DNA of 64,000 nucleotides from JBBRVW01 sp038246545 (GTDB lineage Bacteria; Actinomycetota; Actinomycetes; JACCUZ01), in contig JBBRVW010000023.1 in assembly GCA_038246545.1 (NCBI GenBank), positions 6,911-70,910 of the forward strand. The letters run 5' to 3'. Below the pieces are notes generated by a model. It did not search any database, was not told where the DNA came from, and saw only the letters and a list, made by a program, of their open reading frames with translations. Every line of letters begins with the position of its first letter. Within the stretch, counting starts at the first letter, position 1. A program made the position numbers and the translations under genes. Of this stretch, positions 35,613-42,899 are shown in pieces.

Positions 35613-36712
35613 CGGCCGCCCTGCCGACGTGGGGCAAGCGCGCCGCGATCGTGGCGGGAGCCGCCGGGGTCGTCGCAGCCGGTGCCGCGGTCGGGCTGGC
35701 TGCCGAGCGCTACGCCGTGGGGCGGTCGTTCCGCAGCGCGCACGACCTCGAGCCGGCCGAGCCGTTCGGCGAGCTGCGCGGCACCGTGGTGCCGGTCACC
35801 GCCACCGACGGCGTGCGGCTGCGCGTCGAGGTCGAGGGGCTGGCGGCCGGCTCGCGGCGTACCCCCACGGTGACCGTCGTCTTCTGCCACGGCCTGGCGC
35901 TGACCCAGGACAGCTGGCACTACCAGCGACGCGACCTCTCCGACCTCGCCGAGGACGGCGGCCGGCTGGTGTTCTGGGACCAGCGCGGGCACGGCCGATC
36001 GGCCCGCGGTGACGCGGAGCACGCGACGATCGACCAGCTCGGCAAGGATCTCTTCGCGGTGCTGAAGGCGACGGCGCCCAAGGGTCCGGTGGTGCTCGTC
36101 GGGCACTCGATGGGCGGCATGACCATCATGGCGCTGGCCGACGAGCACCCGGAGCTGTTCGGCGAGCGCGTCGTCGCGGTGGCGCTGATCGCGACGTCCC
36201 CCGGCAAGCTGGCCGAGGTGACTTTCGGCGTCCCCGCCGCCGCCGGCCGGGCACTGCGCCGGCTGGCGCCCAAGGCGTTGACCGCGCTGAACCGTCGCCC
36301 GGCCCTCGTCGCCCGTGGGCGGTCGCTGGGTGCGGACATCGAGTTCGTCTTCACCAAGCGCTACTCGTTCGCCACCGACGTGCCGCCGGCGCTGGTGCTG
36401 TTCGTGTCGCGGATGCACGACCAGACCCCGCTGGACGTGCTGGCCGAGCTGTTCCCGGCGTTCGACGCGCACGACAAGCTCGCCGCTCTCGACGTCCTCA
36501 ACGGGGTCGAGACGCTGGTGCTCGGCGGCGAGCAGGACCTCATGACCCCGGCCGACCACAGCCGCGAGATCGTCGCCAGCGTGCCCGGCGCCGAGCTGGC
36601 GATCCTGCCGGAGGCGGGTCACCTCGTGATGCTCGAGCACCACGACGTGGTCACCGACCACCTGCGCGACCTGGTCGAGCGCGCGCTGCGGCACCGCGCC
36701 GCCACCGCGTGA
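35609..36712 (+). CDS. Alpha/beta-hydrolase, membrane-anchored or exported
   Basis: This 367-residue protein has a hydrophobic N-terminal segment (AAIVAGAAGVVAAGAAVGLA, residues 12-31), then an alpha/beta-hydrolase fold. The fold has FCHGLALTQDSW (oxyanion region), WDQRGHGRS, nucleophile serine in GHSMGG, an acid in LGGEQDLMTP and a catalytic histidine in PEAGHLVMLEHHD. A hydrolase at this position between alr and tsaE is common in actinobacteria. The substrate is unknown. It overlaps both neighbours by four bases. Confidence 0.9.
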   Translation: MTAALPTWGKRAAIVAGAAGVVAAGAAVGLAAERYAVGRSFRSAHDLEPAEPFGELRGTVVPVTATDGVRLRVEVEGLAAGSRRTPTVTVVFCHGLALTQDSWHYQRRDLSDLAEDGGRLVFWDQRGHGRSARGDAEHATIDQLGKDLFAVLKATAPKGPVVLVGHSMGGMTIMALADEHPELFGERVVAVALIATSPGKLAEVTFGVPAAAGRALRRLAPKALTALNRRPALVARGRSLGADIEFVFTKRYSFATDVPPALVLFVSRMHDQTPLDVLAELFPAFDAHDKLAALDVLNGVETLVLGGEQDLMTPADHSREIVASVPGAELAILPEAGHLVMLEHHDVVTDHLRDLVERALRHRAATA

Positions 36713-37329
36713 CGCCGGTCACGGTCGAGCCGATGGCCGCAGCAGCGGCCGCATCGTCCTGGGACGAGCTGGTCGCGGCGGTCAGCGGGTGCGTGGCCTG
36801 CGACGAGCTGGCGGCGAGCCGCACCCGGGTCGTGCCCGGGCAGCGGCCGCCGGGCGCCGAGGTGCTGCTCGTCGGCGAGGCGCCCGGCGCGCAGGAGGAC
36901 GAGACAGGGGTGCCGTTCGTCGGCCGGTCCGGCCAGCTGCTCGACGAGCTGCTCGGCGAGGCCGGGCTGCGCCGGGAGCAGGTCGCCGTCGTCAACGTCC
37001 TCAAGTGCCGTCCACCTGCCAACCGCACACCGCGCCGCGCCGAGGTGCAGCGCTGCCGGCCCTGGCTCAGCCGCCAGATCGAGCTGGTCGACCCCCGGGT
37101 GGTGGTGGCGCTCGGCAGCACGGCCGCCGCGTGGTTCTTCGGGCCGTCGGCCAGGATCCGCGCGCTGCGGGAGCGCGGCCGGACCGAAGCGCTGATCTAC
37201 GACGGTCGCGCGCTGCTCGTCACCTACCACCCGTCCGCGGCGATCCGGTTCGGGCCGAAGGGCGAGCCGGTCGCTGCCCTGCGCACCGACCTGGCCCGGG
37301 TCGCGGCCCTGCTCGCGGACCCGGCATGA
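36709..37329 (+). CDS. Uracil-DNA glycosylase, family 4 (Fe-S type)
   Basis: This 206-residue protein has the family-4 active-site motif GEAPGAQEDETGVPFVGRSG (residues 56-75) and the later TYHPSAAIR histidine motif. Cysteines 28, 31, 100 and 116 match the four ligands of the [4Fe-4S] cluster, with 84 residues between the two pairs. It removes uracil from DNA in base-excision repair. It starts with GTG inside the hydrolase stop and overlaps tsaE by four bases. The insertion of a DNA-repair gene in this cell-wall and tRNA chain is a neighbourhood peculiarity. Confidence 0.9.
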   Translation: MTPVTVEPMAAAAAASSWDELVAAVSGCVACDELAASRTRVVPGQRPPGAEVLLVGEAPGAQEDETGVPFVGRSGQLLDELLGEAGLRREQVAVVNVLKCRPPANRTPRRAEVQRCRPWLSRQIELVDPRVVVALGSTAAAWFFGPSARIRALRERGRTEALIYDGRALLVTYHPSAAIRFGPKGEPVAALRTDLARVAALLADPA

Positions 37330-37841
37330 CGGACGTGAGCGACACCAGCGACCCGACGACGAGCTCCTCGTTCGACGTCGTGCTTCCCGAGGCGGGGGAC
37401 ACCACGTCGTTCGGCCGCCGGCTGGCCGGGCTGCTGCGGGCCGGTGACCTCGTCCTGCTCTCCGGCGGGCTCGGCGCCGGCAAGACCACCCTGACCCGAG
37501 GTATCGGCGAGGGGCTGGGCGTGCGCGGCGCCGTGACGTCGCCCACCTTCGTCATCGCCCGGTGGCACCCCTCGCTCTCGGGCGGCCCGGCCCTGGTGCA
37601 CGTCGACGCGTACCGCATCGACTCGCTCGCCGAGGTCGACGATCTCGACCTCGACGCGTCGCTCGACGCGTCGGTGACGGTCGTCGAGTGGGGCGACGGC
37701 AAGGCGGAGGTCCTCTCCGGCGACCGGCTCGAGGTGACCTTGCGCCGCGGCAGCGACGAGAGCGACGAGCGCCGCACGGCGGCGGTGCTCGCGGTCGGCC
37801 CGCGGTGGTCCGGGGTGGACCTGTCCGTCCTGACCTCCTGA
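37326..37841 (+). CDS. tsaE: tRNA t6A synthesis ATPase TsaE
   Basis: TsaE is the ATPase of the TsaB-TsaD-TsaE machinery that makes N6-threonylcarbamoyladenosine at tRNA position 37. The 171-residue protein has Walker A GGLGAGKTTLTRG (about residues 47-59), SPTFVIARWH and HVDAYRID, with the acidic VEWGDGKAEVL near the end. It overlaps the UDG gene. tsaB, normally close by, is 3 kb away because three genes intervene. Confidence 0.95.
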   Translation: MTDVSDTSDPTTSSSFDVVLPEAGDTTSFGRRLAGLLRAGDLVLLSGGLGAGKTTLTRGIGEGLGVRGAVTSPTFVIARWHPSLSGGPALVHVDAYRIDSLAEVDDLDLDASLDASVTVVEWGDGKAEVLSGDRLEVTLRRGSDESDERRTAAVLAVGPRWSGVDLSVLTS

Positions 37842-37850
37842 CCTCCTGAC
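37827..37850 (+). repeat. Three 8-base tandem units across the tsaE stop
   Basis: GTCCTGAC, CTCCTGAC and CTCCTGAC follow one another. The TGA stop of tsaE lies in the second unit and the third supplies a further TGA. It is a microsatellite-like slippage site at the junction where the usual tsaE-tsaB neighbourhood is broken. Confidence 0.7.
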
Positions 37851-37976
37851 AAGCCCTCACCTCTGTCGTCGGTCCGCCGGTGACACTGGCGGGAAACCGA
37901 CGGTGTTCGGCCGGGACGCCCCTCGTCGTCCCTGCCCTCGAGCGCCGAGGATCTCGGTGGTCGAAGGAGGTGGGTC

Positions 37977-38855
37977 ATGGATGCCGAGGCCGTGGGCTTC
38001 GTCGGACTGGGTGTCATGGGCCAGCCCATGGCGGTCAACCTGGCGCGGACCGGTACGCCCCTCGTGGTGTGGAACCGCACGCCGGCCAGGCTCGGCCCGC
38101 TGCGGGACGCCGGGGCGGAGGCGGCCGACGACGTCGACGGCGTGCTCGCGCGGGCGACGACCGTGCTGTTCATGATGGCTGACGGCGCGGTGCTCGACGA
38201 GGTCCTTGGCCGCGACTCGCCGCTGTTCGCGGCGCGGGTCGAGGGGCACCTCCTCGTGCACATGGGCACGACCTCCCCGGACTACTCACGCGGCCTCGCC
38301 GCCGAGGTCCGTAGGGCCGGTGGCCGCTATGTCGAGGCGCCGGTGTCCGGCTCCCGGGTCCCGGCGGAGCAACGTCAGATCGTCGGGATGGTGGCGGGTC
38401 GGCCCGAGGACGTCGCCGTGGTGCGACCTCTCGTGTCCGCGATGTGCCGCGAGACCTTCGACTGCGGCGAGGTGCCTGGCGCGCTGCTCACCAAGCTGTC
38501 GGTGAACCTGTTCCTCATGACCATGGTCGCCGGCCTGGCCGAGGCGGCGAACTTCGCCCAGCAGCACGGCGTGCCGATGGACACGTTCCGCGCCGTGCTG
38601 GACGCCGGGCCGATGGCGAGCGCCGTCTCCCGGGGAAAGCTGGAGATGCTGGTCTCCGGGGAGTTCCCGGTCGCGGCAGCCGTGTCCGACGTCCTGATGA
38701 ACAGTCGACTGGTGGCCGACGCTGCCCGCGCGACAGGCACGGCAGCACCCCTCATGCTCGTGACCGAGCAGCTCTTCACGGAGGCAGAGGCGATGGGCCT
38801 CGGTGGCGAGGACATGGCGGCGGTCCTGCTCGCGATCGCCCGGCGCAACCTCTGA
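37977..38855 (+). CDS. NAD(P)-dependent beta-hydroxyacid dehydrogenase family protein
   Basis: This 292-residue enzyme belongs to the 3-hydroxyisobutyrate / tartronate-semialdehyde reductase family. The Rossmann loop is GFVGLGVMGQPMAVNLA (about residues 7-23), followed by VVWNRT, where Asn-Arg suggests NADP use. VEAPVSGSRVPAEQ is the substrate motif and the catalytic lysine is in LLTKLSVNLF. A perfect AAGGAGG lies seven bases before the ATG. It is the first of three genes inserted between tsaE and tsaB. The substrate is unknown. Confidence 0.88.
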   Translation: MDAEAVGFVGLGVMGQPMAVNLARTGTPLVVWNRTPARLGPLRDAGAEAADDVDGVLARATTVLFMMADGAVLDEVLGRDSPLFAARVEGHLLVHMGTTSPDYSRGLAAEVRRAGGRYVEAPVSGSRVPAEQRQIVGMVAGRPEDVAVVRPLVSAMCRETFDCGEVPGALLTKLSVNLFLMTMVAGLAEAANFAQQHGVPMDTFRAVLDAGPMASAVSRGKLEMLVSGEFPVAAAVSDVLMNSRLVADAARATGTAAPLMLVTEQLFTEAEAMGLGGEDMAAVLLAIARRNL

Positions 38856-38868
38856 TCGTGGCGCCGGC

Positions 38869-40197
38869 TCAGGTCCGGTGCCGTCCGGCGAGCAGGGTGA
38901 GTCGGTACCGGTGGTGCTGGCGGGGTCTGCGGTCGGGGTCGATGGAGGCGGGTGGGGTGAACTGGGGACAGCCGTTGGCGGCGAGGGTGACCTTCCAGCC
39001 TTGCCGGTGGACCTGCTGGTGGTGGTAGGGGCAGAGCAGGGCGGCGTTGGCCAGGTCGGTGGCTCCGCCCTTGGCCCATTCGGTCTGGTGATGGCCGTCG
39101 CAGTCGGCGGGTGCCCGGTCGCAGCCGGGGGCGGTGCAGCCTCGGTCGCGGGTGTCCAGGGCGCGGCGCTGGGCCAGCGTGAAGGTGCGGCGGGTGCGGC
39201 CGAGGTCGAGGATCTCCGAGGGCCCGCCCAGCACGATCGGGGTGATGCCGGCGTCGCAGGCGAGACGGCGGAGCTCGGCGGCGGACAGGGTGCCGCCGGT
39301 GTGCAGCAGCCCAGCGCCTGTGGCGGCCGCCTGAAGGGTGTGCAGGGTGGTGGTGACGTTGACGTGCACGTGCACTCTCGCGCTGGGTCTTTCGCTTGAC
39401 GTCGTGAGGGCGTCGCGCAGGGTGGTGATCAGGTGGTCGCCGCGGCGTTGTTCGCGGGGCCGGATGTCGTCGAACCCGTCGGTGCCGGGGTGCGGCGCGT
39501 CGGCCTGCTTCAGCCACGGGGTCAGCACGGAGGCGTCGGTGGGTCGGATGCTGAACCGGCCGGTCACCGACCCGTCCGGGCGGCGTCTGATGGTCAGACT
39601 GTTGGTGTCGGCGAGCCGGGCGGCTGCTTCCGCGGCGGCCAGCTCGCGCGCGACGGCTTCCTCGTCTGCGGGGTCGTCGGTCGAGGGGCTGCGGGTGAGT
39701 CGCTCGACCAGCGCGGCGGCGGCGGTGGCCAGGGCCCGTGGTGCCAGCGCAGTGCTCTGGTGGAACAGGAACTCTGCTGCTGCCTGTCGCTCGCGCGAGG
39801 GGACCTGCTCGAGGCTGTCGACGGCGTCCAGGGCGGTGGCGACCACGGAGGCCTGCTCCGGCGTCAGGTGACCACCGGCGAGCGCGTCGTGCACGACCGG
39901 CTGGCCGAGCAGCAGCTCCGCGGTGGCGGTGCGCCGCTTCGCCTCCGGGGCAGAGAGCCGGAACCGGTCCCGCAGCCAGCCCTCGACGCTCAGCGCCTGG
40001 GTGCGCTGCTGGAGCCCCCGCAGGTCGGCCTCGCGGACCAGCGCTGCGCGGACCGCGACCAGTCGCGCTTCGGAGCGCTCGAGGTCGACCAGCGCTGTCT
40101 CGACCTCGTCGTCGGTCAGCTGCCACACAGGTCGGGTGTCGGTCAGCGCAGCCTCGGGCCGGGTGGCGCCCGGCGCGCTCTGAACTGTCGAACACAT
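38869..40197 (-). CDS. DUF222 / HNH endonuclease (13E12-repeat family)
   Basis: This 442-residue protein has the N-terminal DUF222 region (LTDDEVETALVDLERSEARL...) and a C-terminal HNH nuclease motif from residue 354: CTAPGC, then HH at 369-370, N384 and C389-x2-HH. Members are multicopy in actinobacterial genomes, and the M. tuberculosis REP13E12 proteins are DNA-damage inducible. Here a LexA-type box spans the start codon, and a -10 TAGGAT on the minus strand sits six bases before the ATG, so the mRNA is probably leaderless and SOS-controlled. Target DNA is unknown. Confidence 0.9.
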   Translation of the reverse strand: MCSTVQSAPGATRPEAALTDTRPVWQLTDDEVETALVDLERSEARLVAVRAALVREADLRGLQQRTQALSVEGWLRDRFRLSAPEAKRRTATAELLLGQPVVHDALAGGHLTPEQASVVATALDAVDSLEQVPSRERQAAAEFLFHQSTALAPRALATAAAALVERLTRSPSTDDPADEEAVARELAAAEAAARLADTNSLTIRRRPDGSVTGRFSIRPTDASVLTPWLKQADAPHPGTDGFDDIRPREQRRGDHLITTLRDALTTSSERPSARVHVHVNVTTTLHTLQAAATGAGLLHTGGTLSAAELRRLACDAGITPIVLGGPSEILDLGRTRRTFTLAQRRALDTRDRGCTAPGCDRAPADCDGHHQTEWAKGGATDLANAALLCPYHHQQVHRQGWKVTLAANGCPQFTPPASIDPDRRPRQHHRYRLTLLAGRHRT

Positions 40198-40203
40198 GTT
40201 CGG
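40188..40203. promoter_or_regulatory. LexA SOS box on the HNH-gene start codon
   Basis: TCGAAC-ACAT-GTTCGG matches the actinobacterial SOS consensus TCGAAC-N4-GTTCGA at 11 of 12 fixed positions. The central ACAT includes the complement of the ATG start. It lies directly downstream of a minus-strand promoter (TTCCCG at 40232-40227, 17-base spacer, TAGGAT at 40209-40204). LexA bound here would cover the transcription start. Confidence 0.75.
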
Positions 40204-40365
40204 ATCCTACCATCGCGCCCTGTGTCCGGGAAGGTGGAAACCGTTGTGGGGAAAGGGATTTTGGTATGCACAGCCTCGGTCGCGGGGAGCGCCCTGCAGA
40301 GCATCCGGCTCATGGTCATCTCAAGCTGCTCGACCTCTCGGGTCGGGCGGGGTGAGGATGAGCGG

Positions 40366-40830
40366 GTGGTCCGCGCACCGGTATATGTCGTCGTCTCCGG
40401 CCCGCCCGGCAGCGGCAAGACGACTCTGGCCAGGGCGCTGGCCGTCGAGCTCCACCTGCCGCTGGTCGCGAAGGACACCGTCAAGGAGGCGCTGATGAGA
40501 CACCTCGCGGTGCCCGACGTCGAGACGTCGCGGCGGCTCGGGAGCGCCTGGCACCGGACCTACGCGATCCTGGAGCTGCGGGCGCTGCCGGGCGAGCTCC
40601 TCGAGGTGTTCTGCCGCTGCGACCCGGCAGTGGCCGAGCAGCGGTACCGCGACAGGGCAGCGACCCGGGCGCCGGGGCACTTCGACGGTAAGCGCTCGGC
40701 GGCCGAGCTGGCGAACGACGAGGTCAGCCGGCCGGTCGCCGGTGGCTGGCCGGTCGTCGAGACCGACACAACCGGTCCGGTCGACATCGTCGAGGTGGTG
40801 GCGCGGCTCCGCGCCGCGACCGCTGGTTAG
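40366..40830 (+). CDS. Small AAA / zeta-like kinase, possibly internally shortened
   Basis: This protein of about 154 residues has Walker A SGPPGSGKTTLARAL (residues 10-24), then LVAKDTVKEALM, EVFCRCDPAVAEQRYRDRA and FDGKRSAAELANDEVSRPV. The order matches small actinobacterial kinases. Between RRLGSAW and ELRALPG, the helix and beta strand that I expect from relatives (about 20 residues, usually ending in a LES-W motif) seem to be missing, which would damage the fold. GTG 40366 is a plausible start, but upstream in-frame codons are open. The gene may be decaying. Confidence 0.6.
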   Translation: MVRAPVYVVVSGPPGSGKTTLARALAVELHLPLVAKDTVKEALMRHLAVPDVETSRRLGSAWHRTYAILELRALPGELLEVFCRCDPAVAEQRYRDRAATRAPGHFDGKRSAAELANDEVSRPVAGGWPVVETDTTGPVDIVEVVARLRAATAG

Positions 40831-40839
40831 CCTTCGGAC

Positions 40840-41478
40840 GTGCTGCTCGCCCTGGACACCGCGACACCCGCGGTCACGGTCGCCCTCGCCGACGGCGAGC
40901 AGGTGCTCGCCGAGCGCACGACGGTCGACGCCCGCCGGCACGGGGAGCTGCTCGCACCCGCGATCGCCGCGGTGCTCGCGGAGGCCGGCGTCGAACGCAC
41001 GGCGCTCACCGCGATCGGTGTGGGTGTCGGACCCGGGCCGTTCACGGGACTGCGGGTCGGCCTGGTCACCGCCCGCACCCTCGGTGTCGTGCTCGGGATC
41101 CCTGTCCTCGGCGTCTGCACGCTCGACGTGCTCGCCCTCGCCGCCGAGGTCGACACCGGCGCCGTGTTCCGGGTGGTCACTGATGCGCGGCGCAAGGAGG
41201 TCCACTGGGCGTCGTACGTCGCGGACGACGCCGGCCCGCGCCGCACCGACGGGCCCTACGTCGCGGCCCCTGCGGTCGCCGGCTGGGACGGTCCCTCGGT
41301 CGGTGCCGGCGCCGCGCTGTACGCCGAGTCGTTCCCCGGGCACCGAGGCCCGGAGCACCCGACGGCCGGCGACCTCGCGCGCTGGGTCGCCCGCGGCCTG
41401 CCCACGACCACCCCCGACCCGCTGTACCTGCGTCGACCGGACGCCGTGGAGCCGGGCGCGCGCAAGTCGGTGCTGTGA
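40840..41478 (+). CDS. tsaB: tRNA t6A synthesis protein TsaB
   Basis: TsaB is the inactive Kae1-like partner that dimerises with TsaD in t6A formation. The 212-residue protein starts MLLALDTATPAVTVAL and includes GVGVGPGPFTGLRVGLVTARTLG, the ASKHA-fold core. GTG 40840 is nine bases after the kinase gene. It is followed by rimI and, after one inserted gene, tsaD. Confidence 0.94.
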   Translation: MLLALDTATPAVTVALADGEQVLAERTTVDARRHGELLAPAIAAVLAEAGVERTALTAIGVGVGPGPFTGLRVGLVTARTLGVVLGIPVLGVCTLDVLALAAEVDTGAVFRVVTDARRKEVHWASYVADDAGPRRTDGPYVAAPAVAGWDGPSVGAGAALYAESFPGHRGPEHPTAGDLARWVARGLPTTTPDPLYLRRPDAVEPGARKSVL

Positions 41479-41491
41479 CGCGGCGGTGGGC

Positions 41492-41974
41492 GTGACCGCT
41501 GTCCTGCGCCGGTTCCGCTGGTGGGACGTCGACGCCGCGCACCTGCTCGAGGGCGAGCTGTTCCCGGACGCGTGGTCGGTCGAGACGTTCTGGTCAGAGC
41601 TCGCGCACGTCCCGGAGACCCGGCACTACGTCGTCGCCGACGACGACGGTGCACTGGTCGGCTACGCCGGGCTCGCGGTCATCGGTCACCAGGCGGACGT
41701 GCAGACGGTGGCCGTTTCGCCTGCCGCGCAGGGGCAGGGTCTCGGCCGGCTGCTGCTCGACGAGCTGTTGTCGGAGGCGCGGCGACGCGGCGTCACCGAG
41801 GTGCTGCTCGAGGTACGCGCTGACAACGAGCCCGCACAGGCGCTCTACGCCCGGGCCGGCTTCGAGCGCATCGGCATCCGCCGCGGCTACTACCAGCCAG
41901 GTGGCACCGACGCGCTCGTCCTTCGGCTGAGGCTGCACACCGCCACCATCAGCGACGCTGTACACACCCCCTAG
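41492..41974 (+). CDS. rimI: Ribosomal-protein-alanine N-acetyltransferase
   Basis: This 160-residue GNAT enzyme acetylates protein N termini (S18 in E. coli). The acetyl-CoA motif A is VQTVAVSPAAQGQGLGRLLLDELL and motif B contains LYARAGFERIGIRRGYYQ. Two in-frame GTGs (41486, 41492) are possible; 41492 gives MTAVLRRFRWWDVDAA. The TAG stop doubles as the first half of a -10 box for the next gene. Confidence 0.93.
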   Translation: MTAVLRRFRWWDVDAAHLLEGELFPDAWSVETFWSELAHVPETRHYVVADDDGALVGYAGLAVIGHQADVQTVAVSPAAQGQGLGRLLLDELLSEARRRGVTEVLLEVRADNEPAQALYARAGFERIGIRRGYYQPGGTDALVLRLRLHTATISDAVHTP

Positions 41975-41977
41975 GCT
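41972..41977 (+). promoter_or_regulatory. -10 box of the ATP-grasp gene, overlapping the rimI stop
   Basis: TAGGCT lies eight bases before the GTG of the ATP-grasp gene, which predicts a leaderless mRNA. Its TAG is the rimI stop codon. No strong -35 is visible. Confidence 0.5.
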
Positions 41978-41985
41978 CGGCTGCC

Positions 41986-42897
41986 GTGACGACGCGCATC
42001 GCACTGGCCACCTCTGCCGAGTTCCCGGACCTCGACGAGGACGCGGCGGTCCTGCTGGCGGCCCTCGTCGCCGAAGGTCTCGACGCCGGCCCGGCCGTGT
42101 GGACCGACGACGGGGTCGACTGGTCGTCGTACGACCTCGTGGTGGTCCGCTCCACCTGGGACTACCAGGGACGGCACGCCGAGTTCCTCGACTGGGCACG
42201 CCGGGTCGAGTCCGTCACGTCGCTGGCCAACTCTGCCGACGTCCTCGCGTGGAACACCACGAAGACCTACCTGCGCGCGTTGAAGGACGCCGGCCTGCCC
42301 GTCGTCCCGACCGACTGGCTCGACCCCGGTGACGTCTTCGTCGTCCCGGAGATCGGGGAGTACGTCGTGAAGCCGGCGGTCTCGGCCGGGTCCCGCGACA
42401 CGAACCGCTACCTCGCCGGCGACCACGACGAGCGAGCTGTGGTCCATGCCCAGGAGCTGCTCGACGCCGGGCGCACGGTGATGGTGCAGCCGTACCTGGT
42501 TGAGGTCGACACCTACGGCGAGACCGCGCTCTTCTTCTTCGGCGGACAGTTCAGCCACGCGGTGCGCAAGGGACCGCTGCTCACGCCGGCCATGGAGCTG
42601 GTGTCGGCGGCGTACAAGGAGGAGACCATCGAGCCGCGCGAGCCCACCGGGGCCGAGCGCGAGGCCGCCGAGCAGGTCCTCGACGCCCTGGCCGCCCTCG
42701 CGCCGGCGTCGCGGGACCAGCTGGTCTACGCGCGGGTCGACCTCGTGCCCGGCGCGGACGGCGACCCGGTGCTGCTCGAGCTCGAGCTGGCCGAGCCGTC
42801 GATGTTCCTGATCCACGACGGTTCCGGGGGGACCGCCTCCGCGCCGCGGTTCGCGGCCGCGATCCGGGCCGCGGTCCCGGGAACGCCGGGAGCCTGA
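41986..42897 (+). CDS. ATP-grasp domain protein
   Basis: This 303-residue protein resembles prokaryotic glutathione-synthetase-like ATP-grasp ligases. Visible features are YDLVVVRSTWDYQGRHAEFLDWA near the N terminus, EYVVKPAVSAGSRDT (ATP-binding Lys), MVQPYLVEVDTYGETALFFFGG, and ARVDLVPGADGDPVLLELELAEPS (metal-binding Glu). Relatives are often labelled after the D-cycloserine enzyme DcsG, but no other such gene is here. It probably joins a carboxylate to an amine or similar nucleophile; substrate unknown. It is inserted between rimI and tsaD. Confidence 0.8.
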   Translation: MTTRIALATSAEFPDLDEDAAVLLAALVAEGLDAGPAVWTDDGVDWSSYDLVVVRSTWDYQGRHAEFLDWARRVESVTSLANSADVLAWNTTKTYLRALKDAGLPVVPTDWLDPGDVFVVPEIGEYVVKPAVSAGSRDTNRYLAGDHDERAVVHAQELLDAGRTVMVQPYLVEVDTYGETALFFFGGQFSHAVRKGPLLTPAMELVSAAYKEETIEPREPTGAEREAAEQVLDALAALAPASRDQLVYARVDLVPGADGDPVLLELELAEPSMFLIHDGSGGTASAPRFAAAIRAAVPGTPGA

Positions 42898-42899
42898 CG

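Noticed and set aside
38375..40213. Alternative 612-codon minus-strand frame through the HNH gene
   Set aside because: The 442-residue frame has the DUF222 and HNH motifs; this one is Arg/Pro/His-rich shadow.
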